From NCBI GenBank assembly GCA_035606355.1, contig DATNFO010000057.1, positions 1-41,901 of the forward strand: 41,901 bases of DNA. Direction: 5' to 3'. Source of the stretch: Sulfopaludibacter sp035606355 (GTDB lineage: Bacteria > Acidobacteriota > Terriglobia > Bryobacterales > Bryobacteraceae). Every line of letters starts with the position of its first letter. Positions within the stretch are counted from its first letter, which is position 1. The position numbers and the translations under genes are program-made. Below the pieces are notes generated by a model that was not told where the DNA came from, did no database searches, and saw nothing but the letters and a program-made list of their open reading frames with translations. Positions 17,116-25,771 of the stretch are shown here, one piece after another.

Positions 17116-17176
17116 TCACGGTAATAGGAGAACTGGCCGATTTGCCCGTATCCTGCCGGCCCTCTCGCGGTAATAG
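17116..17176. repeat. two 12-bp direct repeats between pilin and sigma factor genes
   Basis: TCACGGTAATAG at 17116-17127 and TCGCGGTAATAG at 17165-17176 differ at one base and lie 49 bases apart. They sit in the divergent promoter region and may be binding sites for a regulator or for the sigma factor itself. Confidence 0.45.
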
Positions 17177-17192
17177 TAGGTGAGCGAGAAAC

Positions 17193-17669
17193 GTGACGCC
17201 GCAGGAAGCGTTCGATCGACACTACCGGGCCGTTTTCGACTTTGCCTACCGTCTGACCGGACGGGCGGATGTCGCCGAAGATGTCACGCAGGAGTGCTTC
17301 CTCGCGTTCGTGCGCGCTCCGGAGCGATTCGATGCCGCGCGCGGATCGGTGAGAACGTACCTGTTCGCGATCGCGCGGAATCTCGCTCTAAAACGGCATC
17401 GGGATCACGGGAGCGAGGAACCGCTGCCGGAAGAACTTGCGGCGCGCGACGAGCGGGGCGGGATCGATGTAGCAACGGCGATCGCGGAGTTGCCGCCGCT
17501 TCAGCGGGAATCGCTGGTGCTGTTCGAGGGCTGCACGCTGGAGGAGATCGCGACGGTCGCAGGGGTGGACGTTGGCACCGTGAAGGCGCGGCTACACAGG
17601 GCTCGCGAGCGTCTGCGGCGAAGGTTGGCGCCGTACCGGAAGGTTGGAAACGCAAATGGAACCGTTTGA
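17193..17669 (+). CDS. ECF-type RNA polymerase sigma factor
   Basis: A 158-aa sigma-70 family protein with only regions 2 and 4. Region 2 (about 5-70) includes FDFAYRLTGRADVAEDVTQE and a core-binding helix ending in ARNLALKRHRD. Region 4 (about 95-150) has IAELPPLQRESLVL and the HTH TLEEIATVAGVDVGTVKARL. It starts at GTG 17193. It overlaps the next gene by 14 bases, and that small membrane protein is probably its anti-sigma factor. The upstream direct repeats may be control sites. Confidence 0.9.
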   Translation: MTPQEAFDRHYRAVFDFAYRLTGRADVAEDVTQECFLAFVRAPERFDAARGSVRTYLFAIARNLALKRHRDHGSEEPLPEELAARDERGGIDVATAIAELPPLQRESLVLFEGCTLEEIATVAGVDVGTVKARLHRARERLRRRLAPYRKVGNANGTV

Positions 17670-17985
17670 GAGAGACGAATTGACGGACACCGAGTTGGAC
17701 GCGGCGCTGGCGGACTGGCGCGCGCCCGCGGCTCCGGCGAGTCTGCGGGCCGCGGTCTTCGGAGCGCACACGCCATGGTGGCTCCGGATCTGGGGAGCGT
17801 CGATACGAGTTCCCTTGCCCGTGGCCGTGGCGCTCGCGATTTTGGCCGCGATCGCGGTGTGGCGGTGGCCGCACCTGCGGGCGAACGAAATGGCGCACCC
17901 CTCGGCGACGATGGACGCGCACGAACTGCGGCCGGTATCAGTACTGCGGCCGCGCATAATCAGGAGCGGCGATGATCAAAGGTAG
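17656..17985 (+). CDS. small single-pass membrane protein, probable anti-sigma factor
   Basis: A 109-aa protein with an acidic N-terminal half (FERDELTDTELDAALADW), a single membrane segment at about 53-75 (VPLPVAVALAILAAIAVW) and a short outer tail. Overlap with the ECF sigma gene upstream (14 bases) and with the secreted protein downstream (14 bases) shows translational coupling. Position and topology fit an anti-sigma factor, but there is no zinc-binding HxxxCxxC motif, so this is inferred from context. An in-frame TTG at 17644 could be an alternative start. Confidence 0.6.
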   Translation: MEPFERDELTDTELDAALADWRAPAAPASLRAAVFGAHTPWWLRIWGASIRVPLPVAVALAILAAIAVWRWPHLRANEMAHPSATMDAHELRPVSVLRPRIIRSGDDQR

Positions 17986-18838
17986 TTTGCTCTTAGCGAT
18001 CACAGCAACGCTGTGGGCGCAGGCCGGGCGGCAGGAGATTATGAGCGGCATGATCACGCTGCCAACCGGAATCCGCATACAGTATCGGATGGTGCTGACG
18101 GGCCCGTCGCCGAATTGTTGCGGCGGTGGAACGTCGACGGACAAGGCGGGCGTAGTCCATCGCGTCGTCACAGATCCGCGTACCGGAGCGTATTTCGGCT
18201 ACGACCTGTCTGCCACGCCGGGACCCGGCAATGAGATTCAAGTGACGTTCCTTCCGCTTACGCAGGGCGAGGAATTAGCGCAGGGTGTGTTACGAACGAT
18301 ACCCGCTCATCCCATGCCTCTGCCGCAATATCCGCCGCCCACAACGGCCACTAACGGCGACACCATTGCAGTTGACCTGATGGTCAGTGCCGACGGCAAG
18401 AGCAAACTGACGGACTACCTTTCGGTGTATAAACGCGGAGCCGAGCCGGCAGTCAATATGAGCCCGGCGCGCGATTACACCATCGACGACGGCCCGGTCG
18501 CATTCCGCCCGGGCGGGGTCCAGGTAACCATCAACGGTCAGCGCTATCAGGGTACGGCCGAGTTTGACGTGCGCCCAGGCAGCACGTTCTGGTTGGCTGT
18601 CCCCGGCGAGGGACGCTACATTGTCTCCCTTGTGCCGCATGACGGCTTCGTGCAGGATGGGGAACTGCGCGACAATACCATTCGATTCCGCAACATCGAG
18701 GTCCGGACGCGGCGTGCGATCGCGGACGGCGCGTTCCGGCTGTATGTCTATCACGACGCCGGTTATCGCCCGCGCTTCGATGAACAGAACTTCGTCCGCG
18801 GCGGCGTGGACCGGCTGGAAAATTTGTTGCCGCGTTAA
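17972..18838 (+). CDS. secreted protein of unknown function in the ECF sigma operon
   Basis: A 288-aa protein with a signal peptide (1-18, MIKGSLLLAITATLWAQA). The mature part is beta-rich, with no transmembrane segment and no motif I recognise. It has a Cys-Cys pair in PNCCGGGT (about 49-52) and the repeated pattern 'DGELRDNTIRF' near the end. It is the third gene of the sigma-antisigma unit, so it may be the envelope protein that the sigma factor responds to or controls. Its stop codon shares the TTAA at 18835-18838 with the stop of the convergent ridA gene. Confidence 0.65.
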   Translation: MIKGSLLLAITATLWAQAGRQEIMSGMITLPTGIRIQYRMVLTGPSPNCCGGGTSTDKAGVVHRVVTDPRTGAYFGYDLSATPGPGNEIQVTFLPLTQGEELAQGVLRTIPAHPMPLPQYPPPTTATNGDTIAVDLMVSADGKSKLTDYLSVYKRGAEPAVNMSPARDYTIDDGPVAFRPGGVQVTINGQRYQGTAEFDVRPGSTFWLAVPGEGRYIVSLVPHDGFVQDGELRDNTIRFRNIEVRTRRAIADGAFRLYVYHDAGYRPRFDEQNFVRGGVDRLENLLPR

Positions 18839-19314
18839 ACTTTGCGGAACATCGCGATGGCTTCGATTTCGATGAGCAGTTCGGGGCGGCAGAGAATCGC
18901 CTGAATGCCCGTCGAAGCCGGAACCGGGTCGAGCCCCTGCTGCGCGAAAAAGGCTGTGCGCTCTTCGTTGAAGGCTTCATAATCGCGCTCGATATCGCGC
19001 AGATAGCACGTGGTACGCACAATATCCTTCCAGCCGGCGCCTTGCGATTCGAGTAGCGCAGTGATGTTCTGGTAGGTGCGGCGAAGCTGGGCGCGGAAGT
19101 CGCCGATGTGAAGGCTGACGCCGTTCTCATCGATGCTGGCGGTGCCGGAGATCAACAGGATAACGGTGTTGCCGATATCGATGCGCATGCCGCGCGAGAA
19201 GGAACTCGGCTTGGCGTAGTCGTACGCCTCGTTCAGCACGTTCAGGTTGGTTATGGCGCGCTTCTCGACGGGCGCGGTCATCAGATCCTTGAGGATCTCG
19301 GCTTCCATTAGCAT
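18835..19314 (-). CDS. RidA/YjgF/Rid-family protein
   Basis: A 159-aa protein of the Rid family, whose best-known members hydrolyse reactive enamine/imine intermediates made by PLP enzymes. The conserved Arg that binds the substrate carboxylate is in CRPELLIEIEAIAMF near the C-terminus. VRTTCYLRDIERDYEAFNE is also typical. There are some 30 extra residues at the N-terminus (EAEILKDLMTAPVEKRAITN) compared with E. coli RidA, as in Rid subgroups other than RidA. Start ATG 19314 or 19308 cannot be decided; neither has a clear ribosome site. It is convergent with the secreted protein upstream. Confidence 0.8.
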   Translation of the reverse strand: MLMEAEILKDLMTAPVEKRAITNLNVLNEAYDYAKPSSFSRGMRIDIGNTVILLISGTASIDENGVSLHIGDFRAQLRRTYQNITALLESQGAGWKDIVRTTCYLRDIERDYEAFNEERTAFFAQQGLDPVPASTGIQAILCRPELLIEIEAIAMFRKV

Positions 19315-19385
19315 GATTAAGGAACCCGAAAGTCTTTTTTGAGTTGCGGTGTAGGTGGAACGGCGGGTGCGCGGGTCTTTGGAGT

Positions 19386-19940
19386 ATGAGGACTCTCGTT
19401 CTCCTGACTCTCGGGATAGTGTGCGCAAATGCGCAGGATACTCCGGCAAATCGCATCACCCTAAGCGGCGCGTGGGGGCATGACATCGGGCGGTTTGCCT
19501 CTTTCGAAAGACAATCGGCCGCGGGATTCGGCGTGTCCTATGGACGCCGGATCCGTCGCTTCCTGGAGCCTGAGATCGGACTATTCGTCGCGCTCGACCC
19601 CAGCGGCGAGCAGTGCAGCCGCTTCGGCTGCGTCGATACTCGAGACCGCTTTTACTGGCTGCCGTTTGGCTTGCGCTTCGTGGCGTCCACGAACCGCCTG
19701 GAATTCTCTGGCGGCGGAGGCGGCCTGTTCGAGCAGTACACGGGCGGCACTCCCCTCCCGGGCGGCGGCCCATTCGACCGCCACGGATGGGGCGGCTACT
19801 TCGTGGCGTCCGCCGGAGTGGCTCTGGATCGCGGCAAGCACCTCTGGCTGTCCGGGACGCCGCGCTGGTTTCTGGCAAATCCGAAATACGCGAGAGACCG
19901 CTGGCTGCAAGTCTCGGGCGAAGTCTCGTGGCGATGGTAG
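19386..19940 (+). CDS. outer-membrane beta-barrel-like protein
   Basis: A 184-aa protein with a signal peptide (1-16, ending CANAQ). The rest alternates polar and hydrophobic or aromatic residues (YWLPFGLRFVAS, GLFEQYTGG, GWGGYFVASAGVAL), and the chain ends VSGEVSWRW with a terminal aromatic, as in outer-membrane proteins. The length suits an eight-strand barrel. No specific family is recognised and the role is unknown. It is divergent from ridA (71-bp gap) and stops 3 bases before the convergent dsb gene. Confidence 0.6.
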   Translation: MRTLVLLTLGIVCANAQDTPANRITLSGAWGHDIGRFASFERQSAAGFGVSYGRRIRRFLEPEIGLFVALDPSGEQCSRFGCVDTRDRFYWLPFGLRFVASTNRLEFSGGGGGLFEQYTGGTPLPGGGPFDRHGWGGYFVASAGVALDRGKHLWLSGTPRWFLANPKYARDRWLQVSGEVSWRW

Positions 19941-19943
19941 CAG

Positions 19944-20813
19944 CTATTTTTCCGCGTTCAGGACGTTCCGGATCGCGCCCAATGCCAGCGACCCGTTGTA
20001 TCGTTGTCCGTTGATGTAAACCGTCGGCGTGCCCTCAACTCCGGCGTTGTCGCCGTCGGCCTCGTCCTTCGCGACAATCTGCCTGGTCTGCGGCGAATCG
20101 AGGTCGGCAGCGAACTTCTTCATGTCCAAACCGGCCTTTTGCGCCATCGCTATCAGCGAATTGCGGGAAAGATCCGCGCGTCCGGCAAACATCAGATCGT
20201 GCATTTGCCAGAATTTCCCTTGGTCATGCGCCGCAATAGCGGCACGAGCCGCCTGCGCCGCCTGGGAATGCATGTCCAGCGGAAACTGCTTGAAGATGAG
20301 CTTCACCTGCGTGGGATATGCGGCAAGAATCGCGTCGAGCTCTTTGCTGGCTTTGTAGCAGTACGGGCACTGAAAATCGCTGAACTCCACGAGCGTGATC
20401 TTCGCGTTTTTCGCGCCCTTCTCCGGCGCACCGGCGGTGGGAATCTTCACGGCGTCGTCAAGCAGGTTGCGCGGCGCCGGTCCCTTGCCCCACTTTGAAT
20501 CGTTGGCTGCGGCGAGGGCGGCATTTTCGTCTTTGCCCGCGTGCAGAGCTTCGATCATGGCCGCGGCAATTCCCTTGCTGTATCCGCAGCTCGGATCGTT
20601 CACCCGGCACTCGGCCACTTTCATGCCGCATCCGCAAGAGCAATCGTGATTGCGCATCAGACGCAGCGCGGCGGTTTTCTGCAGCGGCTTCAGACCGGAG
20701 AAATTGACAGCGGGAAGCTCGGTCAGCGCCTTCCAATCCTGCGCCAGCAACAGCGCGGCGGCGGCGAGCCCCAACACGGCCACACGGCGGCCGGCGGAAG
20801 TGAACAAACTCAT
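19944..20813 (-). CDS. DsbA-like thioredoxin-fold protein with N-terminal Cys-rich domain
   Basis: A 289-aa exported protein. A signal peptide (about 1-24) is followed by a Cys cluster at about 56-76 (CSCGCGMKVAECR, then DPSCGYS) with five cysteines. The DsbA/thioredoxin domain (about 125-285) has the active site CPYC in FSDFQCPYCYK, the cis-Pro loop GVEGTPTVYING and a helical insertion. Such proteins make or shuffle disulfides in the periplasm. The Cys cluster recalls CcmH-type thiol domains, which suggests a role in cytochrome c maturation or metal handling, but that is inferred. It follows the phosphoesterase gene with an ATGA overlap. Confidence 0.85.
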   Translation of the reverse strand: MSLFTSAGRRVAVLGLAAAALLLAQDWKALTELPAVNFSGLKPLQKTAALRLMRNHDCSCGCGMKVAECRVNDPSCGYSKGIAAAMIEALHAGKDENAALAAANDSKWGKGPAPRNLLDDAVKIPTAGAPEKGAKNAKITLVEFSDFQCPYCYKASKELDAILAAYPTQVKLIFKQFPLDMHSQAAQAARAAIAAHDQGKFWQMHDLMFAGRADLSRNSLIAMAQKAGLDMKKFAADLDSPQTRQIVAKDEADGDNAGVEGTPTVYINGQRYNGSLALGAIRNVLNAEK

Positions 20814-21301
20814 ACCTTTAGTGTAGCGGACTCCCGGTTCTCCAAATCGTGAAACACCGGTTCCAGCGGGCCGGAAAGCACCAGGGTAGCGACTGTCACC
20901 GGCAGGCGAAAGCGCCGGCGCCCCGCACTCCCCGGATTCACGTAAACGACACCGTTTTCAGTCCGCAAACCCGGCTTATGCGAATGACCGCTAACCACGA
21001 GACGAATCCGAGCGGCACGCACGTCGATTGCAAGGTCGTGTACGTTGTGGACCACGTGTATACGAACGCCGGCAAGATCCGCTGTAACGGTTTCCGGAAT
21101 CGCCGCGGCCCAGGGTTGCGTATCGATGTTGCCGCGAATCGCGGTGACGGGCGCGATCGTGCTCAAGGCGTCGAGTATCTCAGGGCTGCCGATGTCGCCG
21201 GCGTGCACGATGTAGTCGGCGCCCTGGAGTGCGCGTAGGGCTTCCGGCCGAAGTAAGCCGTGGGTATCGGAAATCAAGCCCAAAATCGTGGCGCGTGGCA
21301 C
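20810..21301 (-). CDS. YfcE/MJ0936-type metallophosphoesterase
   Basis: A 163-aa calcineurin-like phosphoesterase. All metal motifs are visible in order: SDTHG (about 11-15), AGDIGS, GNID, a His in VVHNVHD, GHSHKP and NPGS. Enzymes of this type cleave phosphodiesters in vitro; the substrate in the cell is unknown. The start is GTG at 21301. It overlaps the downstream dsb gene by ATGA, so the two are translated together. Confidence 0.85.
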   Translation of the reverse strand: MPRATILGLISDTHGLLRPEALRALQGADYIVHAGDIGSPEILDALSTIAPVTAIRGNIDTQPWAAAIPETVTADLAGVRIHVVHNVHDLAIDVRAARIRLVVSGHSHKPGLRTENGVVYVNPGSAGRRRFRLPVTVATLVLSGPLEPVFHDLENRESATLKV

Positions 21302-21364
21302 GTTTTCAGCTTACGTCAGGTGGCTGCGCACACGGTGGCGCGGCGGATGCCGGAAGGCAGCCGC

Positions 21365-22174
21365 ATGGGCGAGATGGAACCGCAACTCACGGAAGCCGAG
21401 CAGAAGGAAGCGGAAGAGCGCAGCAGCGTAACCGTGCACGTGGTGCATGAGGCAGTGCGGCGGGAAGGCGAAGAAGAGCTCAAGCGAAGCAACTCCGCGC
21501 TCGGCTGGAGCGGACTGGCAGCGGGGCTGAGCATGGGATTTTCGCTGATGACAGAGGCTGTGCTGCGAGCGGGACTGCCCGCTTCGCCCTGGCGGCCGCT
21601 GATCACCAAACTCGGCTACAGCGCAGGTTTCGTGCTGGTGATTCTGGGCCGCCAACAACTATTCACGGAAAACACCCTCACGCCGATTCTGCCTTTACTG
21701 CACAAGACCCAGGGAGCCACTTTGCGCAATGTGCTGCGGCTCTGGGTAGCGGTGTTTCTCGCGAATATGGCCGGCACGCTCGCCGTCGCCTGGGTGCTCG
21801 GAAATACGGGCATGTTCGAGCCGAATGTGCGCGCCGCTTTCGTCGATATCGCCCGCGAGTCGATTGCTCCCGGGTTCGGTATGGTGCTGCTGCGCGGTGT
21901 CTTCGCGGGCTGGTTGATCGCCATGCTGGTGTGGGTGCTGCCGTTCGCCGAGACCGCTCGGTTCTTCGTCATTGTGTTTCTCACCTGGATCATCGGCATC
22001 GCCCGCTTCAGCCACGTCGTCGCGGGCAGCGTGGATGTTTTCGTGCTGGCGTGGTCGGGCCAGACGTCTTTTGCGCATGCGATCGGCGGCTTCGTTCTGC
22101 CGGCGCTCATCGGCAATGTGCTGGGCGGTGTCTCCCTGGTTGCGGCCTTGAATCACGCTCAGGTGGTGTCCTGA
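21365..22174 (+). CDS. formate/nitrite transporter (FNT) family membrane protein
   Basis: A 269-aa protein, with start ATG 21365 chosen for the GGAAGG about 10 bases upstream. An acidic cytoplasmic N-terminus (1-50) is followed by six hydrophobic helices (about 55-75, 90-110, 128-155, 175-205, 212-235 and 240-262). GYSAGFVLVILGRQQLFTENTL and ARFSHVVAGSVDVF match the YfdC-type branch of the FNT family, where the filter residues differ from FocA. The substrate is not certain. Earlier in-frame ATG codons at 21347 or 21260 would only extend a weakly conserved lead. Confidence 0.8.
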   Translation: MGEMEPQLTEAEQKEAEERSSVTVHVVHEAVRREGEEELKRSNSALGWSGLAAGLSMGFSLMTEAVLRAGLPASPWRPLITKLGYSAGFVLVILGRQQLFTENTLTPILPLLHKTQGATLRNVLRLWVAVFLANMAGTLAVAWVLGNTGMFEPNVRAAFVDIARESIAPGFGMVLLRGVFAGWLIAMLVWVLPFAETARFFVIVFLTWIIGIARFSHVVAGSVDVFVLAWSGQTSFAHAIGGFVLPALIGNVLGGVSLVAALNHAQVVS

Positions 22175-22189
22175 GCGGCGCGCAGCCTT

Positions 22190-22195
22190 TATAGT
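22190..22195 (+). promoter_or_regulatory. predicted -10 of the propeller kinase operon
   Basis: TATAGT lies nine bases before the GTG start at 22205. An AAGGG stretch also lies between them and could act as a ribosome site, so leaderless initiation is less certain here than for gltX. Confidence 0.35.
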
Positions 22196-22204
22196 AAGGG
22201 TAGA

Positions 22205-25144
22205 GTGAGACGGAAACTCGCCCATGGCATCGCGATAGCGCTGCTGCTCGCGGCCCACGCGCTTGCGCTGGACCCGCATAAGAGCCTCACGCAATATTCG
22301 CGCACCGTCTGGACGCAGCAACACGGTTTGCCGGAAGATACCATTCGCGCCGCGGCGCAGACGTCCGACGGCTATCTTTGGCTGGGCACGGATGAAGGGC
22401 TGGCCCGCTTCGACGGGTACGATTTTACGACCTTCAGCAAAGCGAACGGCGATCTGCCTTCCAACTCCATTACTGCTCTTGCGGCCGGCGCGGACGGCAG
22501 TTTGTGGATCGGCACTTCCAACGGTCTGGTGCAGTATCGCGATAAGAAATTCCGCGCTTACACCGTGAAGAATGGCTTGGCCGATGACGCGGTCGGCGGG
22601 TTGTACACGGATCGGGAAGGCGTAGTTTGGGTGATCGCCGGCAGCGGCCTCAGCCGGTTCGACGGCAAGACATTCCTCAACTATGAGCCGGGGCCCGCTC
22701 TACCGATCACCAGCGTGCGGGCGGTCCGCGAGGACGCGGCGGGCGGCATCTGGATCGCCGGCCTCACCGCTGTGGTCAAGATGACGGGCGGGCATACGGT
22801 CACCATGCTGGACAGCGCGCAGTTGGGCGATGGCTTCATCGTCACGGGCATGTTGTTCGATGCCGCGGGCAACTTGTGGCTGGGCGGCAACGACGGAGTG
22901 CTGGTGGGTTCGCCCGACGGCAAGCTTCGCCGGTATGGGTCCGCCGATGGACTACCCGACGCGTTCGTACGCGCCATCTGGCTGGATCGCGACGGCAATT
23001 TTTGGGCCGGGACGAATGGCGGACTGGCACGCCTCGAAGGAACCCGATTCGTCACCTCTCCGGACAACGCGGGTCGCGGGCAAGAGCAGGTGCGGTGTCT
23101 CTTTGAAGATCGCGAAGGCGACATGTGGGTGGGCGCCAACAACGGACTGACGCGCCTGCGCGACGACATTTTCACCGTCTATGGAAAACCCGAGGGTCTG
23201 CCGAGCGATGAGCCGAATACCGTCTTTCAGGACCGCAGCGGACGCATCTGGATCGGCTTCCACGATTCCGGACTGATGCTGTTTTCGGGAGGCGCGTCCA
23301 AAATCTACACGACGCGGAACGGCCTGCCGAATAACGAAGTGTTCTCCATTCGAGAAGCCCGCAATGGCGACCTGCTGCTCGGCACGCGGGGCGGTTTCGT
23401 GCGCATGCACGAAGGCAAGCTGACCACCTTCGTGCCTCCCGATCCGCTGCGCCGGGCCGCCATTTTCGACGCCATGGAAGATGCGTCGGGGAATGTCTGG
23501 CTGGCGTCTCCCGCGGGACTCGGCACACTCGATAACGGGCACTTTCACGTCGAAATTCCCGGTGCGGTGCTGCTGGTGAATTCCACCGTGACGTTATGCC
23601 AAAGCCGTGACGGCGCAATCTGGGCAGGTACTTACGGCAAAGGTCTCTGGCGAATTGCAGGCAGCGAGAAACGCCTGTACACCACCGCGGACGGCCTTTC
23701 GAGCGACCAGATCCGGTCCCTGTATCCGGCGGCGAACGGGACGTTGTGGATCGGCACTTTCGGCGGCGGACTCGACTCTTTCGACGGAACGAAATTCCGG
23801 CAATTCACGGCGAAAGAGGGCCTTCTCAGCGACAACATCGTCAGCATTTCCGATGACGGCGCGGCGCTGTGGCTCGGCACTACGCGCGGTATCTGCCGCG
23901 TCACCGGGCACAGCCTCGCCGAGTTTGCCGCCGGCCGCGCGAAGGCTCTCGAAACCGCGAGCTACGGTGTGGAAGACGGCCTCCGAAGCGCACAATTACC
24001 GAACTATCCCGTGGGCGGCGGCGGCCAGCGCATGAGCGACGGGAGCCTGTGGTTCACCACCAGCCGCGGACTTGCCGTGTTCGACCCGAAGTCGCGGAGG
24101 CAGGCCGGCATGGCGCCTCTGGTGCACGTCGTCGAAATGACGGCGGATGACCGGCCGCTGGATGTGACCCGCCAGCCACAGCTTTCGGCCAATGTACAGC
24201 GCGTGGAGATCCGCTATACCGGGATTCATTTGAGCGCTCCGGAGTTGGTGCAGTATTCCTATAAGCTGGAGGGCGTAGACACGGATTGGGTGCAGGCCGG
24301 AACTCGCCGCGTGATCAATTACAACACGCTAAAGTACGGCCGCCGGCGCTTCATGGTGCGCGCGTGGCTTCCTGGCGGCGCCGTGGGCGAGGCATCCATG
24401 GACTTCATTGTCCCGCCCCATTTTTACGAGACTACCTGGTTCCGGCTGCTGTTTGCAATCGCCGTGGTGCTGGCGGGCTGGGCTATCTACCAGGCGCGGC
24501 TGAGACAGATCCGCTACCGCTTCGCGCTCGTGCTGGAGGAGCGCGCGCGGCTGGCTCGCGAAATCCACGATACGCTGGCGCAGGGGTTTGTAGGCATTTC
24601 CTCGCAGCTCGATGCCGTGGCCATGGCAATGACCGAGGATGCCAGCCCGGCTCGCAAGTATCTGGATATGGCGCGGCGCATGGCCCGCCACAGCCTCACG
24701 GAGGCGCGCCGCAGCGTCATGGATTTGCGCAGCAGCGTGCTGGAGGGGCAGGATCTGGCGTCGGCGCTGGAATCCGGCACGAAGCTATGGACGGCGGGAT
24801 CGGGCGTGCAACTGGAAGTGGAGGCGAGCGGCGAGCCAGGCGATCTGCCGCAGGAATACGAACAGCACTTGCTGCGCATCGCGCAGGAGGCGGTGACGAA
24901 TGCGCTCAAGCACGCCGGAGCGAAGCGCATTTGGATCCGCCTGCATCGCGAGCCGAAGAAGCTGTATTTGCGCATCAAAGACGATGGCCGCGGGTTTGAG
25001 CAGAAGGATGTGTTTTCGACCGTGGGTGGACACTTCGGGCTGCTGGGCATGCGCGAGCGCGCCGAGCGACTGGGCGGCGAACTGCGCCTGGCAAGCCATC
25101 CGGGCGAAGGAACAGAGGTTGAGGTAATGGTGCCGTTGCCATGA
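22205..25144 (+). CDS. two-component sensor histidine kinase with periplasmic propellers and Y_Y_Y domain
   Basis: A 979-aa hybrid of sensor and kinase. It has a signal peptide (1-21) and a large periplasmic part (about 25-640) made of Reg_prop repeats with the signatures 'DGLPSN' and 'GSLWIGT', forming one or two seven-bladed propellers. A Y_Y_Y domain (about 665-735) is followed by a membrane segment near 741-762. The HisKA_3 dimerisation domain has the phospho-acceptor His788 in LAREIHDTLAQGF. The HATPase domain has ALKHAGAKRIW and DDGRGF, and ends in a GLLGMRERAERLGG box. In Bacteroidetes and Acidobacteria such proteins often sense polysaccharide breakdown products. The gene overlaps its response regulator by ATGA. 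No polysaccharide-degrading gene is adjacent. Confidence 0.93.
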   Translation: MRRKLAHGIAIALLLAAHALALDPHKSLTQYSRTVWTQQHGLPEDTIRAAAQTSDGYLWLGTDEGLARFDGYDFTTFSKANGDLPSNSITALAAGADGSLWIGTSNGLVQYRDKKFRAYTVKNGLADDAVGGLYTDREGVVWVIAGSGLSRFDGKTFLNYEPGPALPITSVRAVREDAAGGIWIAGLTAVVKMTGGHTVTMLDSAQLGDGFIVTGMLFDAAGNLWLGGNDGVLVGSPDGKLRRYGSADGLPDAFVRAIWLDRDGNFWAGTNGGLARLEGTRFVTSPDNAGRGQEQVRCLFEDREGDMWVGANNGLTRLRDDIFTVYGKPEGLPSDEPNTVFQDRSGRIWIGFHDSGLMLFSGGASKIYTTRNGLPNNEVFSIREARNGDLLLGTRGGFVRMHEGKLTTFVPPDPLRRAAIFDAMEDASGNVWLASPAGLGTLDNGHFHVEIPGAVLLVNSTVTLCQSRDGAIWAGTYGKGLWRIAGSEKRLYTTADGLSSDQIRSLYPAANGTLWIGTFGGGLDSFDGTKFRQFTAKEGLLSDNIVSISDDGAALWLGTTRGICRVTGHSLAEFAAGRAKALETASYGVEDGLRSAQLPNYPVGGGGQRMSDGSLWFTTSRGLAVFDPKSRRQAGMAPLVHVVEMTADDRPLDVTRQPQLSANVQRVEIRYTGIHLSAPELVQYSYKLEGVDTDWVQAGTRRVINYNTLKYGRRRFMVRAWLPGGAVGEASMDFIVPPHFYETTWFRLLFAIAVVLAGWAIYQARLRQIRYRFALVLEERARLAREIHDTLAQGFVGISSQLDAVAMAMTEDASPARKYLDMARRMARHSLTEARRSVMDLRSSVLEGQDLASALESGTKLWTAGSGVQLEVEASGEPGDLPQEYEQHLLRIAQEAVTNALKHAGAKRIWIRLHREPKKLYLRIKDDGRGFEQKDVFSTVGGHFGLLGMRERAERLGGELRLASHPGEGTEVEVMVPLP

Positions 25145-25761
25145 GCCAGATACGAATACTGGTCGCTGAAGACCATTTGGTGGCGCGGGTCGGCGTGACC
25201 ACTATTGTGAATATGCAGCCCGATATGGCGGTGGTGGCCGAAGCCGCGAACGGGCAGCAGGCAGTTGAAATGTACCGCCAGCATCAGCCCGACGTGGCCC
25301 TGCTGGACTTACGCATGCCCGGAATGGGCGGCGTGGAAGCGGCCACGGCGATCCGCGCCGAATTTCCCAATGCGCGTATGATCGCGCTGACCACTTATGG
25401 AGGCGATGAGGATATCCGCCGCGCCTTGAATGCCGGAGTGCAGGCTTATTTGACTAAGGATGTCCTGCACGATGAGTTACTGAAGGCGATCCGGGCCGTA
25501 TATGCGGGTCAGAGCTACTTACCGGCGGCCGTGGCGGCGGCACTGGCCGCTCAGATGCCGCGTCCGGACCTAAGCGCTCGCGAAGTGCAGGTGCTGGAGC
25601 TGATCGTGCGCGGGCTGGCGAATAAGCAGATTGCTTACGCGCTGAACATCGCGGAGCATACGGTGAAGAATCACGTCAAGAATATATTGAGTAAGTTGGG
25701 CGTGCAGGACCGGACGCAAGCAGCGACGGCGGCAATCCAGCGAGGGATTATTCACTTATAG
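25141..25761 (+). CDS. NarL/LuxR-family response regulator
   Basis: A 206-aa regulator with a receiver domain (1-120) and a LuxR-type HTH (about 142-205). The phosphorylation site is Asp56 in LLDLRMPG, with the acidic pair D11/E10 (AEDH), the switch Thr in ALTTYGG and the Lys in YLTKDV. The HTH shows LSAREVQVLELIVRGLANKQIA followed by the recognition helix EHTVKNHVKNILSKLGV. It is coupled to the propeller kinase by a four-base overlap and is surely its partner. The target genes cannot be told from the sequence. Confidence 0.95.
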   Translation: MSQIRILVAEDHLVARVGVTTIVNMQPDMAVVAEAANGQQAVEMYRQHQPDVALLDLRMPGMGGVEAATAIRAEFPNARMIALTTYGGDEDIRRALNAGVQAYLTKDVLHDELLKAIRAVYAGQSYLPAAVAAALAAQMPRPDLSAREVQVLELIVRGLANKQIAYALNIAEHTVKNHVKNILSKLGVQDRTQAATAAIQRGIIHL

Positions 25762-25771
25762 AATCAGAACT

